From NCBI RefSeq assembly GCF_030936135.1, contig NC_082598.1, positions 9,552,687 through 9,616,686 on the forward strand: a stretch of DNA of 64,000 bases. Reading direction: 5' to 3'. Shown one piece after another: positions 1 to 13,700 of the stretch; the stretch's first letter is position 1; every line of letters starts with the position of its first letter. The notes below the pieces were generated by a model that saw only the letters and a program-made list of their open reading frames with translations, searched no databases and was not told where the DNA came from. This DNA is from Gavia stellata (lineage: Eukaryota; Chordata; Aves; Gaviiformes; Gaviidae). A program made the translations under genes and the position numbers.

Positions 1-960
1 GAAGGCGGAGAGTCTGCCGTAACCTAAAATGGCGGCACCCAAGCGGCGAAAAATAGTGATGCTCTTATCTCTCGTTCAGATGCAAAATGGCGCCCGCCAC
101 AGCTTTTCTTCCGTATTGCAAGATGGCGCCGCCTCACCCCAGAGAAGCTTCTGTCAGCCCCGACTCGTTGTTCCTCACAGTCCGCCCTAACTTCTCCGGG
201 TCTCTCCTAGGCAGAAAAGAGACGACAACCAGGAGTGGGGTGCCGAGCCACGGCGGGGCCGGGCGGCACAACTCGGAGGCAGGCCGGAGCCCGCCCCTCC
301 CCTCCCATCCGAGGACGCTGGCCTCCCCCAGCCGGCGGTCCCGCCTTCCCCTTCCTGCCCGGGAGCCGCCTCACTGGCTCGGCGCGGCGAGGGGCTGCCG
401 CTGAAGGCGGGAGAAGGGCTCAGGGCCCTTCTGCCAGCCCGCCCTTCCTCCCGGGGGCTGGGCCGGCCCCCAGGCCTCCGGACACGGCGTTTGGGAGAGC
501 ACCACGTCTCCTTTGCTCACAGCCCCCATGGCCCTGAGGGGGTGGGTAACCCGGTTCCTCAGCGGCGCCCGCTCGGGCACACCAGGCCCCTGCCAGCACC
601 GGTTTTGCTCTCTCTGGTCGGCCTGCGTTGAAAAGGCAGTCCGTTTATCCCCACCCAGCACCATGGGGAGCTTATTAGAGCTAATAGCACCCTAAAGCGC
701 ACCCACCTCCGTGGTGTCCTTAGGTCCTGTCAGCCCTTGGCTTTCTTCTCGCCCAAACCAGCTAGCGCAGCTTGCCGAGGCGGTGCGAGGCGGTGAAGCC
801 CCCCGGTCGTGCTACGGTTTGACACAAGCAGAGCTGAGTGTCTTTTTCATCGTTTCCCCCAGAGATTTTTTGTGCTGGGTGCTTCAGAGATGTAGGAGGT
901 TACCTCAGTGTCTGTAACGCTCGCGGCGGGCACTCAGAAACTGGGGGTTGGTATGCATAC
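1..960. promoter_or_regulatory. CpG island, probable promoter of a neighbouring gene
   Basis: This is the only long GC- and CpG-rich stretch in the window, and it begins at or before the left edge. It holds GC boxes around 251-266, an ETS-like CTTCCG at about 109-114, and three ATGGCGSC motifs (listed separately). Such islands usually mark promoters of broadly expressed genes, often bidirectional ones. I found no recognisable protein-coding exons between here and gene A, so the island may serve a minus-strand gene off the left edge, a long non-coding RNA, or a distal 5' exon. A donor-like GTAAC at 546-550 could end a plus-strand first exon. Confidence 0.75.
26..131 (+). promoter_or_regulatory. 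Cluster of three YY1-type motifs
   Basis: AAAATGGCGGC lies at 26-36, CAAAATGGCGCC at 83-94 and CAAGATGGCGCC at 119-130. All are in the same orientation and match the YY1 consensus AANATGGCGGC or its close GCGCC variant. YY1 sites usually sit at or just downstream of the start of housekeeping genes, in sense orientation. The plus orientation would fit a rightward transcript, but I cannot see its downstream exons. Occupancy is inferred. Confidence 0.6.
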
Positions 961-3900
961 GTTCATATTCCCTCGCGATTCAGCTCATTGTTATTTAAAT
1001 ACGAAACATTAATCAATTGCCTAAATCCCAGAAGACCGAGTGTTTTGAGCGCGGTGTAAAGGGTTCATTTTAGTGTCTAATTGAAATTAAAGCACGGGAG
1101 TTGTAGGAGTGCGTATCAAATTCACCTTCTCTCTTTCTCCGTTTTTGAATGAAACAGTTTTCTTTACAACATTCTTCCTTTAAAGGAGGTTGTTTACAAC
1201 CTGATTAGGAGAGCAGAGCAATTGTTGCTGAGGTGTTTTGTATTTCCTCAATATGGTGTTGTGGAGTGTTACACTTTATTGTGTCCAACTTTTACTAATA
1301 TCCGAAATGCTGAGTGTCTGCAGCTCTTGGGTGCTACGAAACACTGACTTTTATCAGCGTGCAAGTGTTTTAGAGCAAAGGGTTTCAATGTGAATAAATT
1401 ATATATTAGTACATTGGGAATTTTTTTTCCCCAGCTAATCATTTAAAATGTGTGTGCAAATGCACACACAAGCATTTTGTTGGTACTATCAATGTATACT
1501 CAAAAATAATGTGATTTAAGACAAAATTTTTGTGTACAGTCAGCTGACATTTTAGAACACAAAAATCAAAGTTGAGACAGTTTTTCTAGCACATAAATTG
1601 TTCTGTCCAGAATTTTGGTTGACCTCTATCTCTGTATGTTAGTTCAGTACATAGTTGTGGGAGAATTATTTATCCACAAGTAACTTTTCATCTGTTAGTT
1701 TGGACAGAAAAAAAAATGTAAATAAGAGACTCGGATAAATCATTAAATTGAAAACAGACTAGGAAATGAATTAAGCAAAAGGTTTTAAAAACAGCTGTAA
1801 ATGAATGGTATTAGTTTAGACATATAATTAACATGTCACTATCACTAATAACCTTTACCCTCCATTAATTATACCCAGCTGTTTAAAGTAGGAACCAATA
1901 TTGGCAAGACTTAGGTACTTAACTGTAGTGCAAAATCCCCTTGAGTTTACTGGAACTATTTGTTTCATGGCAGGAGAGTGAGCTTTGGATTGCGGGTGAC
2001 GTGGGATAGAGAGTGTGTGTTCCTGTACCTTACGTAGCCCCTCATAGATTTAGGTCTGATTTTACTTAAGGGCATGGACTCTACTGTGAGAAAGCATTCT
2101 CAAAATAAAAAAGCGCAAAGTGGCACAATTGTGACAAAGTTCCCCAAACCAGTTGGTGAGGCATAGCTTAATATCTCACTCTTAACCCTGCTTTCTGCTG
2201 TCAGCTGCTTTTGAAATGACGTAGTGTAATTACAAAAAAACCTAGTAAAGCAAGGAAAGCTAGCAGTGTTCTCACCTTCAAATGTGAGGAGAAAAATAAC
2301 CAACTGCTTTTAAAGATGGGTTGGAGGAAGTGAATCGGAGTACATGAAATGGTTTGCGCAGCTGGTTGTCTTCAAGCGATAGCTAACAGAGAGAGTTGAC
2401 CTAGTTCCATGAGATGGCATGAATGGTTTTTAAGCATCAGACCTGATAAATGCTCTACAACTCCATAGTGCAAAGTGTGCAGTTGTACAGCCTCACATGG
2501 ACTGAATGTTTTTTTGAAAGGGTAACTTTATTCTGGTAAACTTTGTGTGGGATCAGGTACTGGCTTTCTCAGGCAATGCCAAACTGCGCACTGATGGAAG
2601 CTAAGGGAGTATTATTACATACTTTCTTTGTTCCTGTGCTTTCCTTGAGGCATCCATTTTTGGACACTGTCAAGTGTTAAAGCTCTGAGCTGCATGGCTG
2701 TCTAGTCTGAGCTACTGTAATTGCTTCTATGTTCTTATCTGAAGTGTGACTTGAAAAGAGAGCCTATTCTGTGATATGTATCTGGAATATAAGGTTTTGC
2801 ATAGTCAATTTGGCTCCAGTCCTATCACCTGCAAATTTGTCCCTATCAGCTGTTAACTGAATGGGCATGCAGATGCTGTGGAGATTAAGCCAAAGTGCCA
2901 GCTAGCTGTGAGAGCATGCTTTTGTCCTGTCTAGTTACTAGTACCTTAACTTTCTGTTTGAATATGATAAAGCTTTATTTATTTTTTACTTAAATTCTGC
3001 TTAGTTTGAATAGTGATTTTCAGAGTAATACGGCAAATATAAAAGTGGTGATTCCTCAGGGATTCCTGGGGATAGAAAGTGTCTACTTGATTTCTCTGGA
3101 AGTGCTTTATATCCCACATGATGTTGCATTACATAGTTAACTGTCTGCAGAAGTTTTCTCCTCTAAGTTGCAAGTCCCTTTTTCAAAGTCGGTGATGTTG
3201 AATATCAGATTATTGAGAAGAGCTGGAGCATGCTACAAGATGGACTTGGGGGAGACAACCTCTATTCACTTGCCCAGTTGTGACAGTATTCAAATAAGAA
3301 ACAGACATAGGCAAGGATTCATCTCTTTGAATCCACTTTATTATTGTTTTAAGAGAGATGTGACTTTACCTCATACCAAAACCAGTGCTCCAGGAATTTC
3401 CCAACCTGCTGTTTGTCTTGCTACCTGTTGAAAAATATACATGCTGAGGGGAAATAGTGCTGTGCTACTGGGTGCAGAGTGCTGTGTTCCCTATCAGACT
3501 CAGAATAATTGTGTATACTCAGAAGGACGTTACAGGGATAGAGCCTGGAGTTTTCCAGTTCAGGGGAAGCAGCAGCGCACCTCAGCTGGGCACCCAAGTT
3601 GAGGAGTGGTACACTGATACGCAGAGGTTTCAGGCTGGTGTTGGCATGCATTGAGCTCTCAGTGAACAAGAAGGTGCTTTTACTGTGTTTTAGGAAGTGC
3701 TGAGGCATGTGCAATAAATATGGCATTAGCATTAGCACTAAGTTCCCACTGGCATCCCATCTTGCAATGGCAAGTATGGCAGCTTCTGAGCCAACAAGGC
3801 TTTAGGCTGTGATTCATGACATGACGACAGGGGCCAGCCCAAGAAGGTAGACAAAGCAGTAGTTTGTGTATTACCATAGAATACACCATCCCGCCCCCGC

Positions 3901-6194
3901 AACATTTCCATCAAGGTTGAATAACTGAGCTTTTCTGCAGTTTTGCTTTTACTTTCATGTTTGTAACTGGAGTTCTAAATGCTGCAACTTTTTAGCACAT
4001 TCAATATTTCAGTATGTTTTTAAAGTGCAGTTTTGCAGGTTTTCGAAGCCTAATAAGAGGACAAATTTTATCCTGTGGTATCAGGTTGACACATAAGTTG
4101 TCTGCATGGTTAAACCTTTAGAGCTGTCAGGGGCACTCATGGAGTAACTGGTAGTAGTAACAAGATAATGTCCTTTACGTTAACTGGCAATAGAGGTTTG
4201 TCAGTGGGTCAAAGGTGCACATAATTTTAAGGAAAATCCATTTCACTACCTTTGAATATACAATTGAATTATCATTAAGCAGTAGTGCATTTTATAAAAT
4301 GGTATTTACTGTCATTTTTAATACCTGTCAGTACATTTTTATACTGATTCAGTTCATAAAATGCTGCTCATTATGAGTTTATGCATTTGCATTTTGTGTG
4401 AGTGTATCATTTAGTGTGGGAGTTTATTTGACCCATCTTAAAACTTTGCTGTAGTGATGGGATCTGAAAGGAAACATTGTCTGAGAATTTAATCAAACAA
4501 AACCAGATTATCTAACTTCCTCAAGTCAAATGGGAAGCTTGCTTATGTTAACCTCTTGTGTCAGCTATGACACAGCCAGCTACCTTCCCTGGCAGGCAAA
4601 GTCTCTTGAAACTGATAAAACTCTATTCTGGCAGGAATAAAGATCAATAAAGATAAAAGCTATGAAAAGTGTCCTGGATACGTCTTCTCTTGTGAATTGG
4701 CGTGGCATGATGGGCAGTAATTATTGCAATGGTGCTCCATCTGGCTACCTGTGTCCAAGATTATGCTTACATTGTTGTCACACCCTCTTACGACTTCAGC
4801 CACACGATTCTGTGATTATTTTTCCCCCAAATAAACTTCAAAATGGTGTAGTGACTTCAGACCTGAGATTATAAAGGCCCATGAAGAGTGAGAGGTAGAA
4901 CTCAAAACAGTCATTTCCTTTCTATCTTGCTCTAGAGCAGTTTCATTTGATACACTGCCACTCTTGGGCTCTGACACCTAGTAGTAGCTAATGGGGCCTG
5001 AAAACTGAAGGTTATCAACAGTGATGAAACGATTTCCTTGAAGTCTCTGCAGAGCAGCATACCTCTGTGACAGGTCCCATCCCTGAGGAAACACAGCCAT
5101 CTGTTTGGAAACTCCCCTTTTACTTTCCCCCATCTCCATGTGTCACTCAGTAGTAGCTAATCAGTGTGGTGGTAGTGCATCATCCTTAGGGTTGCCCTGA
5201 CTTCATTAGTATGCACTGCTTTGGAGAAGGTGCTGCCCTCATAGCTAGCAGGGCATATGGGGTGATTAATGGGATTTCCAGATTTCACTAGAGTCTTATT
5301 TGCTTCCCACATTTGACCTCAGATGTCATCAAAAGGATGTTTGTTCTCGGGGCTGGTGGGCTTGTCTGAAGAGTATTCCTTTAGCTTTTTCTGGACATCT
5401 CTGCCTACAGCCATTGCTGTTGCTGCCACTGACATAGCAGGGCTGCTCACTTGCCTTTGCCACCTCTTAGGCTGCCTTTCTTTCGCTCTTGATTTTACTA
5501 AGTTTTTAATGTATTATTGTAACAAAAGGAGGCATTTAAATAGTTACTTAAAAAATAAAAATATGAATGCAGAGCTCAATTACCTTCTCAATTACTTTAT
5601 AATAAACAAGAACACAATCACTGTGAGCAGTACAAATATCATTAATCAGGCAAAACAATGTGCAAAATTAAAAACCATTAGGGGTTTTGAAAAACCGCTG
5701 GGACCTAAAATGCGAAGTGCTGCACCCAAACAAACTTGTTTTTTTGAAGTCATATATTTGTGCATGCATGGTGCCTCAAATCATCTCTGCCTATGATGAT
5801 ATGACCAAATGGTAGAAATGCCTTGTTTTGTAGATAAGGGATTCAAAGGAATCATTCAGGATCATCTGTTACTTGGCATCCCATGGCATATGCTGTATAA
5901 AATGTGGTATTGCTGTTTTGCTAGAAGCAGTAATGTTTCTAGCAGTCATCACAATGATATTGTGCTTCAAAATGAGGGGTATTAAAGGCAGGTGGCATCA
6001 GGCCACATTGAGACAACATTGTGATCTCTGACAAGGAAGTCACCAAGTTTTCAATGACGATTGCTTCCCTCTTCATTACCTCCCAGGGACTTAGTTTGCC
6101 AACACCCGTATGTTTCTCTCCCCTTTTCTCTCCCTCTTTATTATGTTTCAGAAACTATTCTTTATATTATTTTTTTTTTTTATCACTCTTTATG
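961..6194. other. Non-coding stretch, nothing recognised
   Basis: AT-rich single-copy-looking DNA without recognisable exons, RNA genes or young repeats. The longest open frame in the window (157 codons, 5323-5796 plus) lies here. It has no recognisable domain, and its second half is rich in Asn, Ile and Lys, as expected from translated AT-rich DNA, so I treat it as chance. Conserved non-coding elements could be present but cannot be judged from one sequence. Confidence 0.6.
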
Positions 6195-6995
6195 CCTGCA
6201 AAATTCAGGAATGTAGGACTGGATGAGACCTCCTACATCACCACTTGCTTTCACGTGCAATATTATTACATCAGTCTTTGTATAAACTATTAAACTCCAT
6301 TTTGCAACTAGCTTGATTGTTTTACCCTGCTACTGAAGGCAGAAAACTATTCCAGAAACTCACTGCTTTGGCAAGGATTGCTTCCTTCTAATTGCCCAGC
6401 TAGATTATGCCCATTTTTATGAAAAGGTGCTCTTTTTCTTTCTATGCATACTGGATAAGCATTTAAAGTAGAATTTAGCAGCCTCTGTGAAAATTTTTGC
6501 TCCTAATTTCTCTGTTTTAACAACTGTGGGATAACACCTTCCCTGCCACATCTCTTACGATGGAGTCCAGGGTACAGTTTGCTTTATTTGCAGTGAGAGT
6601 GCACTGTTGGTTTAAATGGGCTCATGTTCGGCCTGACATTACCATGATCCCCTGGTCCTTTTCCTGAGCTGATGCTCGGCCAGTTTCCTGCCTGTCCTGA
6701 TGCCTGGGGTTATTCTGCTCTATTGAGCTTGAGTGTTTGTTGGCCTAATCCTCAAATTTATCGAGATCTCTCTGGATTAAGTTCTGCCAGTCCTCATGTC
6801 AGCCACCCCTTAATTTGGTGTCCATAAATTTGCTCAGGGTGCATTCTGTGTCATCATCTGGGCCTCTGATCAAGATGCTGAATGCTGTGTTCTTCACTAG
6901 CTACATGTCAACCATTCATTTTTACTGGTTGAGCCTGGCGGTCCAGCCAATTTTCAAACCATCTGACAAACGGGTGGCTCAGCCCATGCTTTCTC
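6195..6995 (-). repeat. Ancient, degraded CR1-like LINE fragment
   Basis: Read on the minus strand, this resembles the internal part of old amniote CR1 elements. Recognisable stretches include the CCCCTGGTCCTTTTCCTGAG block (about 6650-6669), the AAATTTGCTCAGGGTGCATT block (about 6826-6845) and the GGTCCAGCCAATTTTCAAACC block (about 6940-6960). It is heavily mutated and encodes no intact frame. Boundaries are approximate and the family call is by eye. Confidence 0.55.
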
Positions 6996-7588
6996 AAAAA
7001 AGACCATTTTTGTGTCACTGTATAAATTAAAGTAGAAGATAACTGAACATTTGTAGATTTTTTGGCATAGATCCCACACTGAGCACTTTGAGAAGATTTA
7101 AAAGCCCAGGAGACATAGAAAGGACATGCTAAAATATTCAGACAAGAATTAGGGTATCTAAATCTTACCATAAAGTCATATTGTATTGTACATACCTTGT
7201 TCCACTGTTTGAGAGTCTCCATGTGTGATACAGCTGGATGTTCTAGGTGTGATTTAAGAGATGTAGGTATCTGGGCCTGAAACTCTTTCCATATTTATGA
7301 GTCAATGGAGAACCTGGATTTCACAGTCCATCTCTGCTTGCTCTGGATCCTGGTCAGTATCAACATCAGTAGCGACACAAGATAGAAGTACTTGGATTTA
7401 CAAGCTGATAACTCCCACAGGCAAATTTTCCTGCTTTTAATGGTGGCTACTGATGCAGTGAGCTTTCCAGAGTTACTGCTGATGTATTCCTTACTCTTAC
7501 AATTAAAAGAGACATTCCTTATGGCAGTATTTGCTTATGTTCCGATTGTTTCCTTCATTTGTTGATATTTGCTTCTGTATTTGTGCAG

Positions 7589-7764
7589 CTTGTTGGGCAG
7601 GATTCCAGTGGGACGGCATGCACTCCTTTTCTGAGGACAATGAAATCAGAGCTGAGTACCAGACCATACTGACACTTGAGGCTTGGCTGTACAGACACAG
7701 GTCTGCTGGTACCGGAATGTGTCAGAAACTGGAACACCAGTGCTTCAGGCTGTAGAGCCAATCG
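7589..7764 (+). other. Possible exon of an unidentified transcript
   Basis: A pyrimidine-rich acceptor ending TTTGTGCAG (to 7588) is followed 176 bases later by a near-consensus donor, TCG then GTAAGTG (from 7765). One frame is open across most of the interval but stops at 7753-7755, just before the donor. The other two frames have earlier stops. It therefore looks like an untranslated or lncRNA exon rather than an internal coding exon, possibly of a transcript starting in the CpG island. The evidence is splice signals only. Confidence 0.25.
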
Positions 7765-10700
7765 GTAAGTGTGATAGAAAAGACAATTCGGGTAGCCAGC
7801 AAAATAATGTTTTTTTACCAGTGGAACCGCTTAGCAATTGCAGAACGATGGCTTCAGGGTAGTGTTTCAGTAAGACATGCTTGGGCTAATAGGCATTGTT
7901 TGAGTAATACGTTTTCCAAAGAAGTTCTAATAGTAGTGCATATAAAGCCAGAGAATTAAAAAAAAAAATCATTTGATGCAAATCATTAATCATAAAATTA
8001 TACAAATTAACCCACAATAAATTTCAAATGCATCCACACTTTCCAGCTTGTCTGAATAAACAGTAAATGTCAGTTAGCGCCTAGCAATAAAGATTTCTAG
8101 CGTTAGTTCAGATACTGCTTTGAGAACTGGAGTCTTTTTGAAAGACTTTTTGGGAAAAAGCATAGAGACCTCCAAAGAGCAAGACAAGATATGCATAACT
8201 GAAGAGCCTGGCTGAAATCAAAACATCGGTCATAGTTTAAGGGATACTCTGAACTTGAACTATAGTCGCTTAAAGATAAAATGGACTGAAAGCTTTTCAA
8301 GTGTTTTCATGCCAGTGAATTTTCTCCACCCATTTTTGTGTTTTTACAATGACTCTTTAAAGTTTTTTTATTTTTGTTCTTTTCATTGCTATGAGAAAAA
8401 TCCAAATAAGCAGGGGAAAATTACTAGCTTTACACAGATTTAGAGCAGCGAAAGTTACTATAAATCTTCTGATCTTTTTCAGTTGTAAGTTATCTTAAGC
8501 TTTATTAGTGAAGGAAGGGTTCCAAATGGACAGGTTTTATTATGTCATTTCATATGTCCATTTGTTTGTTAATATTTATCAACCATAGAAAAGCGTTTCT
8601 TGTAAATGCTTTACTTTTAAAGTAATACTTTTGTAGTCTATAAGAAAGGTTAGGCTTGTAGGAAGACATCATTATATTTTATCAGATGTGATTGGACAAA
8701 TCAAGCTTTCCAGCTTACTGTCCTTATATTTGGTCTGATTTCATCTAATAAAACATAATGCCTCTTCTTACAAACTTTCTTTTTCAGTACAGATTTTCTC
8801 AGCATGGCTGGATTTCCTCTAGAACTGTAATAATTGGCTGCAGTTTTTGCAGGCAAACTTACAGTATTTAGTATGTGATTGTTTATGAATTATTGAGACA
8901 TTGCTACTCTCAGTACAAACTAATATTGCATGTCCATTATAGACCCAGTAAATTAACTTTTTAAACAATTTTACTTTTCCATGGATTTTGGATGAGTATT
9001 TTTTGTTTCACTCAGATGTGCTGAGAATTTTCTTGCTTTTTATGAAATTATTATAACTTTAGCAAGACTTTTGTTGTATTTTAGTAACTGAGGTGATGTC
9101 CTGATGGACACATTTACAGGGAGCTTTAGAACACCTGAACTTGGTTTACAAGTACTGTTTGTATCTGTTGGTATGGTTCTAATTGCCATTGGATTTTACT
9201 GACTCAGTCCCTGATAAAATGGATTCTCACAGTTTTATGAGATTCGTACATGTGTTACCCTGTTTAACAAAGAGGCAGCTAAGGAGTAGGATAGACAAAA
9301 TTATATGCTTAGGGCCAGGTAAGAAAACTAGATGAGGCAGGTCTTTAACTCAATTCTCCAGCATCTGATCGTTGATTTTTACTCTACATTTTTCCTCTTC
9401 TGAAATTTAATTGGGCTAAACCAAGGACGAGAAAGCTGGAGTTAAAAATAATGTTGTACTCTTAACAATTTTCAGTTGTATTAATGAGGGGGATGTTTCA
9501 ATCTAGCTTAATCTGTTAATCCCTTTTTTACTGTTGGGTGACGTAAATTAGCTTGAAGGAAGATATTTTGAAATGGATTGTATTGAGACTTACGTAGAAG
9601 AGTTTTTGATCTACAGCTCTCAAAGCCCTTTTCAAAGGCAACATTATGGACTTAGGTTTTCAAACTGATGGAGGAGGGGAGTGAGAAGAGCAGAAGAAGG
9701 AAGAGAAAACCCAGGAGGAAATTAGAAAACCCAGTAATTACAAAAAATATTTTTTATTTCAGTAAATGTTTTGGAAAAAGTTAATCATAACAATTATTTT
9801 CACATTATTTCTTAAAATATCTTCAAATCCTACTTTTTTAAATCAATAGGAGACCATCATTGAGTTTAATGGCAAGAAGATCAGGCATAATAGGAAGATA
9901 CTGAATACAGCAACCTGACCGTCAGGTATAATTGACTCACTGGTACTATGCTGTTTCATAGGATAATGATGCGTATGTAATTTACTGTGACTAGATGGAA
10001 TAGATTGTATGCTGACATGCGGAAAGCCTGGTAGTGCAATTGTATCTTAATTACATATCAACTGATATAGAACAAGGAAAGTAACTCCACCATTGAACTG
10101 GGTACCCAGCTTCTTTGCAAACTGCCAAATGCAAAGCTGCCAGATACCTTTTAAAGATCTCAGTTTATTCCTAGCACTTAAAATGCAAGCCTTGAAACTG
10201 AAATAGAAATATCACAGTCTTAACCTGCAGGCCACACAGAACCTTTCCACAGTAATTGGGGGAATAACGTGGTAAAATGCTGATGCTGGTGGGGCAGGGA
10301 TAAACCAGTTCTTCGCACATTTGACAACATGGCAGGAAAATGCAGAACAGGGAATGAGCAAGCAAAGGGAAAGCTGATCTCAGCCAAGCATGTGGTGGTG
10401 ATGAACATGAAAACAATGGTGGATTTAAGTTTTTTTTTGTTTACTGTCATTTGCTATTTGCTTTTTCACTGTTAAAATCTTCACAGGTGAAATGCTAAAG
10501 GTCCTGATGATTCACATACAAACCTTTACAAAATTGATTCCAGAACCAGCTTTTCAGAATAGCTTGCAGGAATCCAGGGAGGAAGCTCAGAGGAGGGCAA
10601 TTCAGTCACACGTGCAGAGATGATGGGATTGTTGCATCGTTGAATAAATTCAGTTAAAGGTCTTTGGAAAACATATTTCTGGCAGCTATGTGAGGTATGA

Positions 10701-13700
10701 GGACAGATGAAGGTGGGTATAGAGAGAGATCTTCTGTGTAAAACCATAAACATGAAAATCCTTAGCGTTCTAATAGCTGATTTACAAGTGTGTTCCTATC
10801 CTGTTGGCTGATGTATTGGGATTGTATCTTACCTCCTACACCTTGAATTTAAGAGGCAGGATCTGTTACTGACAGCTCAAACAACCCATATCCTGATGAA
10901 TATAGAAAAGGAGCTTAAAGACCAACCCACTGCAGTGTGACAGACCCAGGACCAAGTGTGTCAACTTCGTGCACTGAAGCATGGGACATAGATGCTCAAA
11001 TATTTTAGCTACAGGCATCAGTGTAGTGTTCCAAAGGGAATAATTAGCTAAAATAGCGCAATACTCTATATTAATTTACACTTTCCCTATCTCTTTAAAT
11101 GTCTCTCATTATTATCTTAAAGTCTGTTTATACATGGATTTGCACTGCCTCATTACTGTTTGACAGTAGCTTAGTTCAACTAGTTTAAAACTCTGTGGAC
11201 CCTTTTACAATACTAATATTATGATAAAGCTCGCTCTGATAAATATATAGGTTTAAACTAATCCACAATAATCAGGGTTAAAGTCTCAGAAATGTCAGTC
11301 TTAATGCCCTTTTAATCTACAGGGATTCCTTTTATGGGTCTTAATGCTTTGTTTCACATAATGTATCTTTAAATGCCACACAAAAATCATATGAAAACTT
11401 TTAAGGCTGCTAAGTCAAGCATTCTGAAGTTAGCAAATGCCAGAATTAATGTTGTTTGCAGAACTTTGATTTGCCTTCCCTTGTGTTTGATTGCAAGCTA
11501 GTAATTAAAGACATGAGCCCATTCAGTGCACAGAAATGGTGGTAGTCACTCAATGAGCAGCTATTCAATATTTTGTTCTCTTTTTGATGCTTGATGTGGG
11601 ATTCCGTGCCTTACTGCTTACTGTTCAAATCCTGCTCCAAAGACAGAGTTAGTAATTTTGTTACGGACTTTTCAGTGGTATACGAAAGTGTAGAAGCTGA
11701 GAGTTTTGCAAACAGAATTCAAAGTATTTTGATAACATCCTCATAAAGTAAGGAAAAGATAGCATTACAGCTCATTACGTTACATTGCAGCTACACTTTT
11801 AGCCATAAAAGAACAAGGTTTGAATTTAGGCTTTCAGCAAAACCCTGCACCCAGTTCATGGCCACCCATGAAAAACGTGTTTTTAAGTGGCTAATTTAGT
11901 AGTCTGTGCGAAAGACAAAAGCAGAATCCAGTCCTTCTGAGCAGTATATGAACGCCTTAGCCAGCAACCGCTTTTTCTCTTCCTGCAGTCTTTGTGTTCA
12001 CTTTCTGCAAGAAAAGAGCCAGGATCCTCTGGACAAGATCTGATTCATTACACAATCCTGAGTCATCTCCATACCATTCTGTGCACTGAGTAGCTATATA
12101 CAGCTCTATACCAACAAGCTAGATATGCTTCCCTAAAAATGATGGAAAAGTTGCAGGAGGAGAGAAAAGAAAAAAAAAAAAAAGCCCATCCCTGTGAGTA
12201 TTTCTAAGTATTTCTAGCAGGCCTGATGGTCCAGGTATTTCCCTGCCTCTCTAACTTGATGTGGCTTCAGTGACTGCTTTGGGCAACTGCGTGTCTGTGC
12301 TGGCGCTGAGTGTGTAGGGTAAATGGATAAAAAAACTACCCTTGGAAGATGGGTAAAAAACAGTTCATGAGGTGTGTGGAAGATGAGTTTTGAGATGGGG
12401 AGAAGGAATTCTGGTTGCCAAGAGGCTTAGGGGAATTTACTGGTAGGAAAAAGAGGACTTATTTACCTCTGGAAGGATGTGTCTTGCTGTTTCGCGCCAC
12501 TGACCCAGATTGCTAATGGCGTGATCCTGACCTGTGAAAGATAACAGGATGCCCTCCATCCTGAGAGGTTAAGCATGGCACTGCACCGTAAATCAATGCA
12601 CTGCTTCCCTCCTTAAAAAGACCAAGATAAAATCCATTCCTCTCTTCCTTTTCCTGGTGGGTGATGGAGTTAAACCCCCTGAAGAAGTGATAACACATAG
12701 GTGGGGATTGCTTTGCCTAAAAATTCCTACCAACAGCCTTCTCCTTCAGCTTCTTGATCTTTATATGACAGTGGCTGTGAAGCTGTTGAGTGCCTCTGCT
12801 GCGACTGTCAGTGAGTGATCAGTGCATAAACAACGTAATTCCTAGTAGTTTTCTCATGTCTGTGGTCCTCTAGATACTATTCCAAATGGCAGGCGAGCCT
12901 AGAACTCCTCATGGTACAAGGGTGCTCTCTAACTCCCAGCTTTTGGAGTGTGGTGCAGCAGACAGTGTAGGGTGGCACTATTAGTATCTTAAAGGTCTGC
13001 AAGTCTTTCCTGAGACAGGGACATTTTGCATAAGCACCCATGTGTGAAGTGTAAGGACGGCATGGTGTGGCATAAGGGCCTAGTTCCGGTCTGCTGCACA
13101 GCTTTGCTCATGGTTGAGTGACTGGGGCTACTCCAGGTGGGAGGCACACCAAAGTGCAGTCTGCATAGGCTGCATGAACAGTGACCTGTAAGGTGATCTC
13201 ACGGCCAGACACCCTTAGGGTATATTGTCCTGGTGTTCCACCTGAGGGACCCATCAGCACCCTGCTAAGTACTCCCAGAGCTAGGTCTTGCAGACTGTTA
13301 AGGGCTTCAGGTCTCAAGGACCAATGTATCACTGGTGTAGGGCATTACAGGCCTACCAACACTGCTTTGATGGTGCTTGGAGAATTCCTGTCCCTTCTGC
13401 AGTACAGGCAGACAGGATCCCCCTTTACATTACCCAAATGCTGGGAGAAGAGATTGAGGACTCAGTGCCAGCATTGAGAAACAGATGATCAAGTGTTCGA
13501 TGGATTTTTGTGCCCCAGGATGGGGCACGCTCAGTGAATCTGCATGCGCAGTAAATGTAAAGAACCTCTGGCACATGGAAGCTGAGAGTAACAGAATATT
13601 CATGGACTTGAGCTTACAAGCTCCCGTAAGTCTTTACAGAATGTATTTGAACTGAGATTTTCAAAGGTTTATTGCTTGGCCCAAATTTGTGCAGTGACTC

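Noticed and set aside
87-537. Overlapping plus frames of 105 and 100 codons in the CpG island
   Set aside because: Pro/Arg/Gly/Ala-rich translations in two frames at once, typical of stop-poor GC-rich DNA.
5323-5796. Longest open frame in the window (157 codons)
   Set aside because: Composition of the second half follows AT-rich DNA (Asn/Ile/Lys), with no domain, no splice context and no family resemblance.
13108-13488. Overlapping frames on both strands (74, 98 and 66 codons) that look mildly protein-like
   Set aside because: No family recognised and no acceptor/donor pair bounding any one frame. The same bases are open on both strands.
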